A model generated the notes under the pieces. That model made no database searches and had not been told where the DNA came from. It was given only the letters and a program-made list of their open reading frames with translations. A stretch of 29,687 nt of DNA from Prevotella sp. UBA4376 (lineage in GTDB: Bacteria; Bacteroidota; Bacteroidia; Bacteroidales; Bacteroidaceae). Position 1 is the first letter of the stretch; each line of letters begins with the position of its first letter. The position numbers were made by a program, and so were the translations under genes. Shown here one piece after another: positions 6,734 to 16,752 of this stretch. The stretch lies in assembly GCA_002391185.1 (NCBI GenBank), contig DGRY01000171.1, forward strand, positions 1 to 29,687, given 5' to 3'.

Positions 6734-9553
6734 TTAGAAGTTTACCTTTACACCAAGATTATAGCTGCGACACTGTGGAGCTGAACCAACGGCTGTCTCC
6801 ATGTACTTACGCTCCTTAGTGATTGTAAGCAAGTCAGCACCATAAACATAGAGCTGCAAGCCATTAACAAATGAACCCTGGAACATAGAAGATGGGAAAT
6901 CATAAGTTAACTGAACCTTGTTCAAACGAACAGCATCAGTCTTATATGTCCAGAAGTCAGAAGTAACATAGTTCAAATCGCTATGCTCAAGAGACAAACG
7001 TGGATAAGTAGCAGTAGCAGCAGTTTCTGGAGTCCAACGGTTAAGAAGTACATCAGAATACTTACCTGTCTCACACCACATATAAGAGTTATTCTTAACT
7101 GCAGAAGCACCGAAGTTACCAGTTGCATTCAAGAAGAGTGTGAAATTCTTATACTTAGCGGTGAAGTTGAAACCAAGAGTTACATCTGGTGTCCATTTAC
7201 CAAGAATAACTTGATCGTTAGAATCGATGATACCATCACCGTTCATATCCTCATACTTCAAGTCTCCAGGCTTTGCATAGTTGTTAATTGTAGCAACAGC
7301 AGGAACCTTTTTGCCATTTTCTTCCTTCATATCAGCCTCTGTCATGAAGCCAAGGCACTTGTAACCACGAAGAGCATCAATACGCTGGCCTTCAGCCTTC
7401 ATCCAATCATGAGCAACAAGTTCACTGTAGCGATCATTCTTGCAATCGTAAACCATACCAGTGAAACCAGCCTGAAGATCAACCTCACCAAACTGCTTAT
7501 GAACATTAACGGTGAAATCAAAACCTGAACGGCTCTGAATGTTGTAGTTCATATAAGCCAAGAAAGTTGATGTTGGCCAATATGTGTGATAGTAGCTTGG
7601 CATCTGTGCATCTGGAGTAACAAGCAGACCATCGAACTTAACATTGAAGTAGTTAGCATTCAAGGTGATCAAACCATTCCAAAGAGAAGCGTCGATACCT
7701 GCACGGAACTCCTTACGCTTAACAAAACCAAGATCGTAGTTAGCACCACGCTGAGAATCAGAAGTCCGCATTGAGTTAGCAGCCTCACTCCATCCCCACC
7801 ATGTACCAGTAGCAGTAAATACATTGTCGTACATATAGTACTTTTCAATGTCAAGATCCTCGTTGATAACACCATAAGAAGCGTTAATCTTCAAATCATC
7901 CAACCAACTCTTTGTACCTTCCATGAACTTCTCGTTGCTGATACGCCATGCAGCAGAAACTACAGGAGATACAGCCTCACGGTGACCTTCTGCCAACTTA
8001 GCAGAGTGGATTGCTGCCATAGAAAGTTCAGCATAGTATGTCTTGTTGTAGTTATAACCTACGTTAAGACCAAGGTTCGCGTTGCTTATACGGTGATATT
8101 CACCAGCGATAGACTGCTGATAACCATGTGCTAACAATGTAGCATCAACATTGTGCAAACCGAAAGAACGGTTGTAGTCAAACTGTCCTTGCCACAAAAT
8201 CAACTGCTTGTAAGTTGTACCACTTACAGAAGGAATACCAGTACGCTTGTCAAGATTATACTTATTCAGTTTTGTTACCTTATTATACTTATCTGCATCC
8301 CAAACTGGCTCATAAGTAGCATAATCATTGCTCAAAGTAGTGTTGTAAGTTGTTGCATAGTCAACAGCAAACTTAGTCTTGAAACTCAAGCCCTGAAGAA
8401 CACTATTCAAATCGAAGTTGATACCCATATCAAACTGCATCTGACGGCTGGTGTATTTGTTCCAACCTGCAACATACATAGCTGCGAATGGGTTAGTCTT
8501 CTGGTTCTGAGTACCTCCAAGCAGATACTGTCCATCTACAATGTAGTTAGATCCCTCATAAAGTTTCAACTGTTCTGCATCATTGAGATTAAGAGCACTA
8601 ATTGGTACAAGAGGAGTAAGTGGTGTCTGACTTGTTGGAGTAATCTTTGCAGATTCTGCCCAGAAATTAGAACGATCGCTACGTACATCATAGAATGTAG
8701 CATTAGCATTAACATAACCTGTAATCCAGTCATTAAGACGAAGGTCGATATTACCACGTACATTCAAACGAGTAGTACCATTGTTCTTACCCTCACCAAA
8801 GTTAAGAAGGTCGTTATTGTGATAAAGACCTACATTAGCATAGAAGTGAGCATATTTACCACCACCAGAGAACTCTGCAATACCTTCATAACGCTGATAA
8901 CTCTTACTCAAATAATCATTTGAGAAGAAGTTAATGCTTGGGTAACGGTAAGGATTATCTCCCTGTGCGTAAGCATAGATTTCATTCTCTGAATAAGCAG
9001 CAGTATTGCCATCATTCAAACGAGCCTCGTTATAAAGCTTCATATAAGGAGCTGAACTTAGATAAGTAGGATACTCCTTTGGAGTGTAGATAGTAGCATT
9101 ACCACGAACACTAACCTTCAATCCTTCGTTACGACCACGCTTAGTGGTGATGAGGATAGCACCCTTAGCAGCACGGCTACCATAAAGAACTACTGCAGAT
9201 GCAGACTTCAGGAAAGTAATCTGTTCAATCTCTGAAGGCAACACATTGTTTGCGTCACGAGGTACACCATCAACAATGACAAGTGCATCGCCCATGTTCC
9301 ACAACTGACCTGTGTAACCACCAACATAAGCCTGCATATTATCGAGACTGTATGTTGTATAATTCTTATGAGTGAGCTCTACCATATTAATGGAAGACAC
9401 ACCACCCATCAAATCGCTTTTGTCAACGGTACGGAAAGCAACGTTCACCTTGTTATTAAGCGAATCGTTAATGTAATCCGCATCGTCCTGAGCCATTGCT
9501 GCTGTTGGCAGCAAAGCCATTCCAAGCGCGATTGCCTTATATATATGTTTCAT
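6734..9553 (-). CDS. xusC: SusC-like TonB-dependent transporter, short form lacking the N-terminal carboxypeptidase-like domain (XusC-like)
   Basis: This 939-residue outer-membrane importer has a signal peptide (about 1-21, ending TAAMAQ). The usual 80-90 residue CarboxypepD_reg-like domain is absent; the plug begins almost at once (VNVAFRTVDKSDLMGG, then VDGVPRD and the GAILITTKRG motif). The usual TonB box (EEVVVVGYG) is replaced by KVNVAFRTV at the equivalent place. A 22-strand barrel follows, ending YNLGVKVNF with a terminal aromatic residue as expected for barrel insertion. It pairs with the downstream SusD-2 and should import xylan oligosaccharides. There is no sign of a frameshift: the upstream gap is only 29 bp and the signal peptide is intact, so this is a natural short form. 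Confidence 0.9.
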   Translation of the reverse strand: MKHIYKAIALGMALLPTAAMAQDDADYINDSLNNKVNVAFRTVDKSDLMGGVSSINMVELTHKNYTTYSLDNMQAYVGGYTGQLWNMGDALVIVDGVPRDANNVLPSEIEQITFLKSASAVVLYGSRAAKGAILITTKRGRNEGLKVSVRGNATIYTPKEYPTYLSSAPYMKLYNEARLNDGNTAAYSENEIYAYAQGDNPYRYPSINFFSNDYLSKSYQRYEGIAEFSGGGKYAHFYANVGLYHNNDLLNFGEGKNNGTTRLNVRGNIDLRLNDWITGYVNANATFYDVRSDRSNFWAESAKITPTSQTPLTPLVPISALNLNDAEQLKLYEGSNYIVDGQYLLGGTQNQKTNPFAAMYVAGWNKYTSRQMQFDMGINFDLNSVLQGLSFKTKFAVDYATTYNTTLSNDYATYEPVWDADKYNKVTKLNKYNLDKRTGIPSVSGTTYKQLILWQGQFDYNRSFGLHNVDATLLAHGYQQSIAGEYHRISNANLGLNVGYNYNKTYYAELSMAAIHSAKLAEGHREAVSPVVSAAWRISNEKFMEGTKSWLDDLKINASYGVINEDLDIEKYYMYDNVFTATGTWWGWSEAANSMRTSDSQRGANYDLGFVKRKEFRAGIDASLWNGLITLNANYFNVKFDGLLVTPDAQMPSYYHTYWPTSTFLAYMNYNIQSRSGFDFTVNVHKQFGEVDLQAGFTGMVYDCKNDRYSELVAHDWMKAEGQRIDALRGYKCLGFMTEADMKEENGKKVPAVATINNYAKPGDLKYEDMNGDGIIDSNDQVILGKWTPDVTLGFNFTAKYKNFTLFLNATGNFGASAVKNNSYMWCETGKYSDVLLNRWTPETAATATYPRLSLEHSDLNYVTSDFWTYKTDAVRLNKVQLTYDFPSSMFQGSFVNGLQLYVYGADLLTITKERKYMETAVGSAPQCRSYNLGVKVNF

Positions 9554-9582
9554 AAATTTTATTACGATTGTAAGTTAAAAAA

Positions 9583-11520
9583 TTATTTCCAACCAGGATT
9601 CTGATTAAAGCCTTCATACAACTGTGTATCTGTTCGCTTCAAAGGCAACCAATAGTGCTTGCTTGAGAAATCACGCTTAAGAATTTGCTTCTGTCTGAAA
9701 CCAGAAACTTCTTCATTCTTCTCATCACCAGCATCGATAACCTTATAGTTTTCGTCATCAACCTTTACTACAGAGAAACCCTTTACACGTGTAAATTCCT
9801 GAGACGTCTTGATATTATAAGGATACTTATCAAGAAGCAACCAACGACGCAAATCGTTGAAACGGTGACCTTCGAATGCCAACTCAACAGCACGCTCACG
9901 ACGAACTTCGTCCATGAACTTATGAGCATCAGCAACGTTCTTAGTAGCTACAGGAGCAACACCTGCACGCTCACGAACAGCATTAATAGCTTCTTCACCT
10001 GTCATTTGAGTTGTTAAACTTGCTTTTGGATTACCCAAAGCTGCAACAGCCTCAGCATACATCAAATATACATCAGACAAACGCATCCATGGCACACGCA
10101 TGTGAATCTGTGGAGACCAACCATAATCATCATCCCACTTATTACACTTGGTAGAAATGAACTTATAGTTGAAATAACCTGTACGGCTACCACGAGTCTC
10201 ACTACGGAAACAACCACCAGTCTGGAGGTCGGCATACTGCCACTTTGTATCATTCTTAGTAAGTTCCTTCATAACCATCTGACAGCCATCAAAACGAATA
10301 TCATGATAGAAACGTGGGTCACGACCCTTCCAAGGATGAGTTGGATCAAAGTGAGAATCAGGGTCATCCAAAGGAAGTCCATTTGCCATACCATAGTAGT
10401 TTACGTAGTTAGCTGTTGGGAGGAAAACTACACCACCATCGTTCAAGTCACTACCACCATAAGCAAGAGCCTGCCCCCAGCGAGAACATCCCCAACCAGA
10501 ACCGTATGTAGGACTACGGAAGATTGCCTCTGTAATAGTACCATCCTTAGACTGACCAGGCATCTTGCCACTTTCACCAAGTGTAACAAAGTTCTCAGAA
10601 TACTGATTAAATGGTATCAAACCATAACCGCAATCGCTATTAGCTTTTATCTGATTAAATAATTCACCAAAAGCATCAGCAGCTTTCTTTGCATAGGTCT
10701 GATCATAATCGTAAGTACCAGCATCAACACCTTTAGCCATCAATGGACTTGCAGCCCAAAGATAGTTCTTACCTAAGTAACCAAGAGCAGCCAATTTAGT
10801 AACACGCAACTGGTTCTTACCAGTAGTTCCCTGACCAGCCTTTGTCTTGTCCCAGTCAATAGGCAATAAATCTGCAGCCTTACGGAAATCCTCTGCACAT
10901 CTGTCAGCACATTCCTTATAACTCAAACGAGGGAAAGTTGGAATCTCATCGGCAAGAATAACACGATCAATATATGGATAACCACCTAAATACTGGATTA
11001 TCTGAAAATGGAACCATGCACGGAAGAAATAGAGCTGCCCCTTGATAAGATTCTTCTCTTCTTCTGTACCCTTGAAATCATCAATGTTCTCAAGACCAAT
11101 ATTTGCTTTACGGATACCATACATACAGCCTGTGTAAAGACTATGACCGAAACGGTCGCTACCAGGATTGAAACTTGAAACAGATCCACGATCCAACCAG
11201 CCTGCCTGCCAGCCATCGTATTCACTCTGCCAGCCCCAGAAGTCACCTTGATCTACCTTATAACCAAAGTGGAAGGTTGTACCAACATTAAGAATTTCAT
11301 CCTCACCAAAGTTCCAGTTATTCGTCCAATAACCATTGGTGAAGTCAGGAATACACTGATACAATTCCTCTGTGAATCCCTGGAAGTTCTGAAAATCTTT
11401 GAACGCATCTGTGCTCGAGATATCAGACTCTGGTGACTTGTCCAGATAATCTACACAAGAGCTAAAACCCAAAGAAAGGGTCAATGCACCAAGTAATATA
11501 TATTTATTAAAAAATTTCAT
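9583..11520 (-). CDS. xusB: SusD-like outer-membrane lipoprotein, first of tandem pair (XusB-like)
   Basis: This 645-residue RagB/SusD family protein has a lipobox ending at C22 (GFSSC), followed by VDYLDKSPESD, a typical SusD N-terminus. SusD hallmarks are the RVPWMRLSDVYLMYAEA helix, the ELAFEGHRFNDLRRW motif and the C-terminal GFNQNPGW. It is larger than many SusD proteins, with extra loops rich in W, Y and G (about 60-130 and 330-450) that could form an extended polysaccharide-binding face (inference). It sits 11 bp after SusC-1 and should form the lid of that importer. The P. bryantii equivalent by position is XusB. Confidence 0.92.
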   Translation of the reverse strand: MKFFNKYILLGALTLSLGFSSCVDYLDKSPESDISSTDAFKDFQNFQGFTEELYQCIPDFTNGYWTNNWNFGEDEILNVGTTFHFGYKVDQGDFWGWQSEYDGWQAGWLDRGSVSSFNPGSDRFGHSLYTGCMYGIRKANIGLENIDDFKGTEEEKNLIKGQLYFFRAWFHFQIIQYLGGYPYIDRVILADEIPTFPRLSYKECADRCAEDFRKAADLLPIDWDKTKAGQGTTGKNQLRVTKLAALGYLGKNYLWAASPLMAKGVDAGTYDYDQTYAKKAADAFGELFNQIKANSDCGYGLIPFNQYSENFVTLGESGKMPGQSKDGTITEAIFRSPTYGSGWGCSRWGQALAYGGSDLNDGGVVFLPTANYVNYYGMANGLPLDDPDSHFDPTHPWKGRDPRFYHDIRFDGCQMVMKELTKNDTKWQYADLQTGGCFRSETRGSRTGYFNYKFISTKCNKWDDDYGWSPQIHMRVPWMRLSDVYLMYAEAVAALGNPKASLTTQMTGEEAINAVRERAGVAPVATKNVADAHKFMDEVRRERAVELAFEGHRFNDLRRWLLLDKYPYNIKTSQEFTRVKGFSVVKVDDENYKVIDAGDEKNEEVSGFRQKQILKRDFSSKHYWLPLKRTDTQLYEGFNQNPGWK

Positions 11521-11531
11521 TGTTACTATTG

Positions 11532-14500
11532 TTAAAGGTTGATTTTAAGACCCATGGTAAAACGCTTAACAGTAGGATAAGCACCCTGAGAACCAAGACC
11601 TGTACCAGCGAAGTTAGACTCACGGTCATCAGGCATTCTTGACCATACCCAGAGGTTGTTACCACTCAAATAGAGTTTTACACTGTTGAGCCCAACGCTC
11701 TTTATCCACTGCTGTGTAAATGTGTAAGAAAGTTCTACATTCTTCAAGCGGATAAATGAACCATCATAGTTGAAACGAGTTCCCTCAGCATATTCTGGAG
11801 TAGAGTTGATACGTGGCATTGGAGCATCAGCATCCTGAGTGTATTTTGTCCAAAGTGTACCCTCATCAAATACTGTATCAAGCTTCTTACCGAGTGAATT
11901 GAATGCTACATAACGGTTAACATTAGTTACACCATAGAGCTGAACACTTACATCAAAGCCCTTATAGCTTGCACCAATGGTACCACTGTAAGTGTTTTCT
12001 GGAGTACTTGTGTAGCCATAAGGTGCGTTATCGTTAGAGTCGATAACACCATCGGCATTATAGTCGATAACGGTGTAGTTTCCTGGCATCTTCTGGTTAT
12101 CCATCTTATCCTGTGGAGTCATACCATAAACCTCATCCCATGTGTTTGCAAAACCAGTTGTGAGGTAAGAGTGTCCCTGACCAATAGCATATCCAGCCTG
12201 CTTCTGATAAGAAGGCTTCAACAATGGGTCGTCCTTAACAATAATCTTATTACGAGCATGGCTCATATTAAGGTTAGCCCAAAGGCGAAGGTCGCCGAAG
12301 GTTTTATTTACACGAAGAGTGAACTCGTATCCGTGAGTCTCTGTGCGACCAAGGTTAACTGCAGCTGGAGCAAAACCGAAATATGTAGGAACAGCACGAT
12401 CTCTACCAAAAACAAGAAGATCCTTACGGTTCTCACTGAAGATTTCGAAGCTACCAGCTAAAAGACCACCGAGGAAGCTATAGTCGATACCATAGTTACG
12501 CTTAATAGCTGTTTCCCAGTGCACATTTGGGTTACCAATCTTACTAATCTTGTACCATGCGTAAGGACTGGTGCCACCAGTAAGATCCATATAGCTATTG
12601 CCACCATAAGCCCACTGAGTAGCATACAACCAACGCTCGTTACCAAGTCTATCGTTTCCTACTTCACCCCAAGAGAAGCGAAGCTTCAAATAGTCCATAT
12701 ATTTCTTTACAGGCTTGAAGAATTTCTCCTCACTAACGGTCCAACCAAGACCAATAGATGGGAAGAACTCCATACGATAGTCACGACCGAACTGCTCTGA
12801 ACCGTTGTAAGCACCGTTAATCTCGGCATTATAACGATTAGCATAGTTATAAGTAGCACGGAAAGCAAAGTCCTGACGATAATGAGCAAATTCATTACCC
12901 CAAGCTGTTTCTGCACGGTTAAGTACAGCCATTGCACTTATTTCATGTAAATTGAATTTACCACTCCAGAAAAGTTTACCTTCATAGAAAAGGTTACGTG
13001 CCTGAACCTGTACAGAACCACCTTGTGTTGACCAAAGAATACCCTCGTTGAAGTCGAAACCAGTCTTGTTATCACCTTTCTGAGCGTATGTAACCTCACC
13101 AGTTTCAGGATTAATCCACTTTGTCTGAGTACCATGGTTTTGGTCATTGATACCACGATTTACCTCTTGGAATGTATTATCCCAAGATACAGTAGCACTT
13201 GCCTGAAGACCCTTCAAAATGAAGTCAAGGTTCTGGGTAAGTGTGAAGTTTGTATTGATACGAGTGTTTGTTGTTTCACCGATACCTGCTGTTGCAAGGT
13301 CCTGAACAGAGTTGTGAGCACCCTGAGTATCGTCTGGGTAGTAACCCCATGTGCCATCAGAATAGCGTGGCAAGAAAGCGTTGCTTGGTGCTGAATATGC
13401 AGCCTCCCAAAGCTGTGTCTCAGCCCAAGAACCACGAGCAAGACCATAAGGAGACTTAGAAACGCCATGAGAACCAGAGAGGTCAACACGAAGCTGAGTT
13501 GTCTTTGTCAACTGGAAGTCGAGGTTAGAACGAATGTTGATACGGTTGTAACCGAAACCTGACTCGTAACCACGATTGTTGTCCCATACCTTATAAAGGT
13601 CACCCTCGTGCAGGAAGTCCAAAGAAGCATAGTACTTAACATACTTTGTACCACCGCTTACGTTGATGTTAGGGTTATAAGCCATAGCAGACTTGTTGAA
13701 AAGCTCATTTGCCCAATCTACATTAGGATAACGCTCAGCCTCTTCGAGGTTAGCTGGGTTGCGATACTTGTCAAGAATGTACTCAGGCAATACCTTACTC
13801 CAAGAAGCAGGTGTAAGACCAAGCTCGTTCTCAGCAGCCTGATTACGAACACGAAGTGAGTTGTAGCTGTCGAACTTAGTAGGAAGCTTAGAAACTACCT
13901 TTGCAGACATCTGCATACCGATTTCAATTTTAGCCTTACCCTCAGAACCACGCTTTGTAGTGATAAGGATAACACCATTAGCACCACGCACACCATAAAC
14001 GGCTGTTGCAGAAGCATCTTTCAAAACGGAAATGTTTGCAACAGAGTTGATGTCAACAGAGTTCATTGGACGCTCGATACCATCAACAAGAATCAGTGGA
14101 GAAGCGTCACCCCAGGTACTCACACCACGGATAACAATCTGTGGATCCTCTTCACCAGGCATACCTGAACTCTGAGAAGTAATCACACCAGGGAGGTTAC
14201 CCGTGAGGGCTGCACCAAGAGAAGACACACCACCAGAGCGCTGCAATACCTTACTGTCGGCTTGGGTAATAGCACCTACAACAGAAGCTTTCTTCTGCTG
14301 ACCGTAACCAACGACAACAACTTCTTCAGTTGTCTGTGCGTCAGCCTGCATCACGATGCGCAGAGGTGCACTACCATTTACTGTAACTTTTTGAGTTTTC
14401 ATACCAATGTATGAAACGCTCAAAGTAACATGATTAGATGGGGCTTTCAGCTGGAAGTTACCATCGAGATCGGTAACCGCCGCAGCAGATTTGTTACCCA

Positions 14501-14651
14501 CCACAGTGATAGCGGCACCAATCAATGGTTCGCCGCTCTCATCTGACACATTTCCCTTGATTGTTGTCTGAGCCAATGCTGTCATCGACGACAGTATCAG
14601 CATGAAGACAACAAGAGATAAGACTTTTAAAAGTCTGTCTAAATGTTTCAT
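11532..14651 (-). CDS. xusA: SusC-like TonB-dependent xylan-oligosaccharide transporter, full-length form (XusA-like)
   Basis: This 1039-residue outer-membrane importer has a signal peptide (about 1-27) and a CarboxypepD_reg-like domain at about 29-105 (KGNVSDESGEPLIGAAITVV, YIGMKTQKV). The TonB box EEVVVVGYG is at about 109-117. A plug domain follows (VDGIERPMNSVDI, GVILITTKRGSEG), then a long C-terminal beta-barrel ending KRFTMGLKINL. It is a standard SusC protein in every part, unlike its shorter partner downstream. It is the first transporter gene of the operon, 46 bp after GH51 and 11 bp before SusD-1, with which it should form a pedal-bin complex. The substrate (arabinoxylan fragments) is inferred from the locus. 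Confidence 0.95.
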   Translation of the reverse strand: MKHLDRLLKVLSLVVFMLILSSMTALAQTTIKGNVSDESGEPLIGAAITVVGNKSAAAVTDLDGNFQLKAPSNHVTLSVSYIGMKTQKVTVNGSAPLRIVMQADAQTTEEVVVVGYGQQKKASVVGAITQADSKVLQRSGGVSSLGAALTGNLPGVITSQSSGMPGEEDPQIVIRGVSTWGDASPLILVDGIERPMNSVDINSVANISVLKDASATAVYGVRGANGVILITTKRGSEGKAKIEIGMQMSAKVVSKLPTKFDSYNSLRVRNQAAENELGLTPASWSKVLPEYILDKYRNPANLEEAERYPNVDWANELFNKSAMAYNPNINVSGGTKYVKYYASLDFLHEGDLYKVWDNNRGYESGFGYNRINIRSNLDFQLTKTTQLRVDLSGSHGVSKSPYGLARGSWAETQLWEAAYSAPSNAFLPRYSDGTWGYYPDDTQGAHNSVQDLATAGIGETTNTRINTNFTLTQNLDFILKGLQASATVSWDNTFQEVNRGINDQNHGTQTKWINPETGEVTYAQKGDNKTGFDFNEGILWSTQGGSVQVQARNLFYEGKLFWSGKFNLHEISAMAVLNRAETAWGNEFAHYRQDFAFRATYNYANRYNAEINGAYNGSEQFGRDYRMEFFPSIGLGWTVSEEKFFKPVKKYMDYLKLRFSWGEVGNDRLGNERWLYATQWAYGGNSYMDLTGGTSPYAWYKISKIGNPNVHWETAIKRNYGIDYSFLGGLLAGSFEIFSENRKDLLVFGRDRAVPTYFGFAPAAVNLGRTETHGYEFTLRVNKTFGDLRLWANLNMSHARNKIIVKDDPLLKPSYQKQAGYAIGQGHSYLTTGFANTWDEVYGMTPQDKMDNQKMPGNYTVIDYNADGVIDSNDNAPYGYTSTPENTYSGTIGASYKGFDVSVQLYGVTNVNRYVAFNSLGKKLDTVFDEGTLWTKYTQDADAPMPRINSTPEYAEGTRFNYDGSFIRLKNVELSYTFTQQWIKSVGLNSVKLYLSGNNLWVWSRMPDDRESNFAGTGLGSQGAYPTVKRFTMGLKINL

Positions 14652-14697
14652 TGTACTTATTAGGTTTATTGATAAATTGAAAATAAATAAATCTTCA

Positions 14698-16662
14698 TCA
14701 GAAGGTCAGTACATTTACTGAATAAGCAGGGAGATTCACCTTGAATGTCTTGCCTGCCTTAATTTTCTTGGCAACAGGTACGATGTTTCGAGGATTGTCA
14801 ATAGAATTCGTATCTTCAGGTTTAGCAGATGTAAGTATTATCTGCTTACCATTTTTCTGTACCTTGCCACCTTTTATATATATTGTTACATTCTGCTTAG
14901 TAGATCCACCGTTTACAAGTTTAAGATAAGTTTTGCCTGTTTTAGTATCAGTTGTAGCAGAATAATATATCTGTGAAAGTTCACCATCTTTAACAGCCAT
15001 CTTTGGCATATTAGCTACCTCTATTGGAACTATCTTGTTACCTACATGGTTAGCATACATGCACTGTGCATAGTAAGAAGGGCTGCCATAGGCATTCAAT
15101 GCGTCAACACCAATAAGATCGCTTTCCCACTGCATTCCACCCTTGTTAACATTAACAAAGAGAGGTGCATAGCAATGAGCAATAACAATATCAGAGTTGC
15201 GTTCCATAGCCGACATCCAAGCTGCATCACCAAGAGCTGCATTCATGTTTGTTGTTGGAGTTCCCTCGCGTGAAGCCCACTCACCACAGAAGATTTTTGG
15301 ACCTTTACGATCATAGCTATCATACTGATTGAAAGCACGATACATATCTTCTGTGCTACGATAATAGTGCTCATCGATGACATCGAGTTTGATGTTGTCA
15401 ACACCAGTTTCCTCTGCCTGTTCCTTAATCATCTTAGCTTCCTGAGTTGAGATTATCTGCAACTGAGGATATTTTGCCTTGATAGCCTCGTAGAACTTCT
15501 TGTAACGACCAGGATAGGAGCCACTTAAATCAAAGAAGTCCTCGTTACCAATCTCAACATAGTGCAATGGGAATGGCTCTGGATGACCATCCTTAATACG
15601 CTGAGCACCCCACTTGGTATCGGCACCACCGATAACATATTCTATCTCATCGAGAGCATCCTGCACAAAATTGTCACAAAAATCGGCTGAGAGATAGTCG
15701 GTGCTGAGAACATAACCTGCAAAAACACCAAGAATAGGCTCTGCGCCACAATCCTCAGCCCATTGCAGGAACTCCAGAAGTCCAAGACCATCAGTAGAAC
15801 GATAGCCCCAAGGACTCATGTGACCAGGGCGTTCATCAGGATTGCCAACAGTGCGCTTCCAGTCGAAACGATTCTGGAAGTCGTTACCTTCGAGATAGTT
15901 ACCACCTGGGAAGCGAAGAAACTTTGGATTCATGTCACACATCATCTGCATGAGATCCTTGCGAAGACCATTCTTGCGACCTTTGAAAGTCTCAGGGAAG
16001 AGAACAACCTTTGAAAGCTGATATTCACCTGACTTCAATGCTGTGATACGGAACTTTACATCCTTTGTTGCCTTCTCAAGATTCTTTGGAGCATTGAAAG
16101 AAAATTCCAATCGCTGCCAGTTATCGTTGATGTTCTTAACAACAGTAGAAGCATAAACCGTTTTTCCATCATTGCTAACAAGAGCAACTTCAAACTCGCT
16201 TCCGCCTGCAATGTTTGACTTCACTATTACTGCTCCCTGATACTGTTCACCAGCTCTTACAGGAATACCCCAATAACCATCATTGAGCAATCCGTCACCT
16301 TTCTGAGCTGTCCACACAAAGGCAACAGGGTTTGCACGATTGTAGCCACCCTTTTCCTCAATGCGCACTTTTGAAGTTGTACTATCTGTGAGAGACCAGA
16401 ACTTTGCGCCTTCAGGTTTCCAAGGAGTCCAAGGATTAGGACGCTTACCATTCTGAGCATCACGAAACGAAACGTTACGAAGCAACTGTGCGTACAAGCC
16501 ACCCTCATAAGCGAAATTAATCTCTTCGGTCATCATACCATAAAGGATCGGGCTAACAGATGTCTTTGCTTCATCAAGACGAAGCGTCACCTGTCCCTGG
16601 GCATGAATTCCCATAGACGAGAGTAGCGCCATTGTAGCAAGTGCTGTTCTAAATGTTTTCAT
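14698..16662 (-). CDS. GH51 alpha-L-arabinofuranosidase, secreted
   Basis: This 654-residue enzyme removes alpha-L-arabinofuranosyl side groups from arabinoxylan or arabinan fragments. An N-terminal signal peptide (about 1-22, ending GIHAQG) without a lipobox suggests a periplasmic or released protein. Residues about 80-225 form a CBM4-like beta-sandwich inserted before the barrel core. The GH51 catalytic pair is visible: acid/base E374 in YVEIGNED and nucleophile E461 in IFCGEWAS. KFLRFPGGNYLEG at about 247-259 is a family signature. A C-terminal beta domain (about 560-654) ends NLPAYSVNVLTF, typical of the family. It is the first gene of the operon, facing the HTCS across 238 bp, so it should be the most promoter-proximal and first-induced function. 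Specificity among arabinose linkages cannot be told from sequence. Confidence 0.93.
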   Translation of the reverse strand: MKTFRTALATMALLSSMGIHAQGQVTLRLDEAKTSVSPILYGMMTEEINFAYEGGLYAQLLRNVSFRDAQNGKRPNPWTPWKPEGAKFWSLTDSTTSKVRIEEKGGYNRANPVAFVWTAQKGDGLLNDGYWGIPVRAGEQYQGAVIVKSNIAGGSEFEVALVSNDGKTVYASTVVKNINDNWQRLEFSFNAPKNLEKATKDVKFRITALKSGEYQLSKVVLFPETFKGRKNGLRKDLMQMMCDMNPKFLRFPGGNYLEGNDFQNRFDWKRTVGNPDERPGHMSPWGYRSTDGLGLLEFLQWAEDCGAEPILGVFAGYVLSTDYLSADFCDNFVQDALDEIEYVIGGADTKWGAQRIKDGHPEPFPLHYVEIGNEDFFDLSGSYPGRYKKFYEAIKAKYPQLQIISTQEAKMIKEQAEETGVDNIKLDVIDEHYYRSTEDMYRAFNQYDSYDRKGPKIFCGEWASREGTPTTNMNAALGDAAWMSAMERNSDIVIAHCYAPLFVNVNKGGMQWESDLIGVDALNAYGSPSYYAQCMYANHVGNKIVPIEVANMPKMAVKDGELSQIYYSATTDTKTGKTYLKLVNGGSTKQNVTIYIKGGKVQKNGKQIILTSAKPEDTNSIDNPRNIVPVAKKIKAGKTFKVNLPAYSVNVLTF

Positions 16663-16715
16663 GACTATTTGTCTTTGGTAAATTTGAGTCTATATATTTC
16701 GTTAATTTTCGGTCG

Positions 16716-16723
16716 CAAAGGTA
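16716..16723 (-). promoter_or_regulatory. Bacteroidetes -7 box of the PUL operon promoter
   Basis: On the minus strand this reads TACCTTTG followed by C, an excellent match to the Bacteroidetes -7 consensus TAnnTTTG. No TTTG lies at the usual 19-21 bp upstream; that position reads AAAA. A good -7 with a missing -33 fits a promoter that depends on an activator. The start point would be about 16710, leaving a leader of about 50 nt before GH51. Confidence 0.7.
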
Positions 16724-16752
16724 CACCTTTTATATATAATATGTTTTATCAT

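Noticed and set aside
8153..8923. 256-codon open frame antisense to SusC-2, and many similar frames opposite PUL genes
   Set aside because: These are shadows of the coding strand: they lack domains, have improbable composition rich in T, I and S, and lie wholly inside well-supported genes.
6700..9600. Frameshift or deletion at the 5' end of SusC-2
   Set aside because: The signal peptide is intact and in frame with the plug, and only 29 bp separate it from the upstream gene, leaving no room for a lost domain. A natural short form is more likely.
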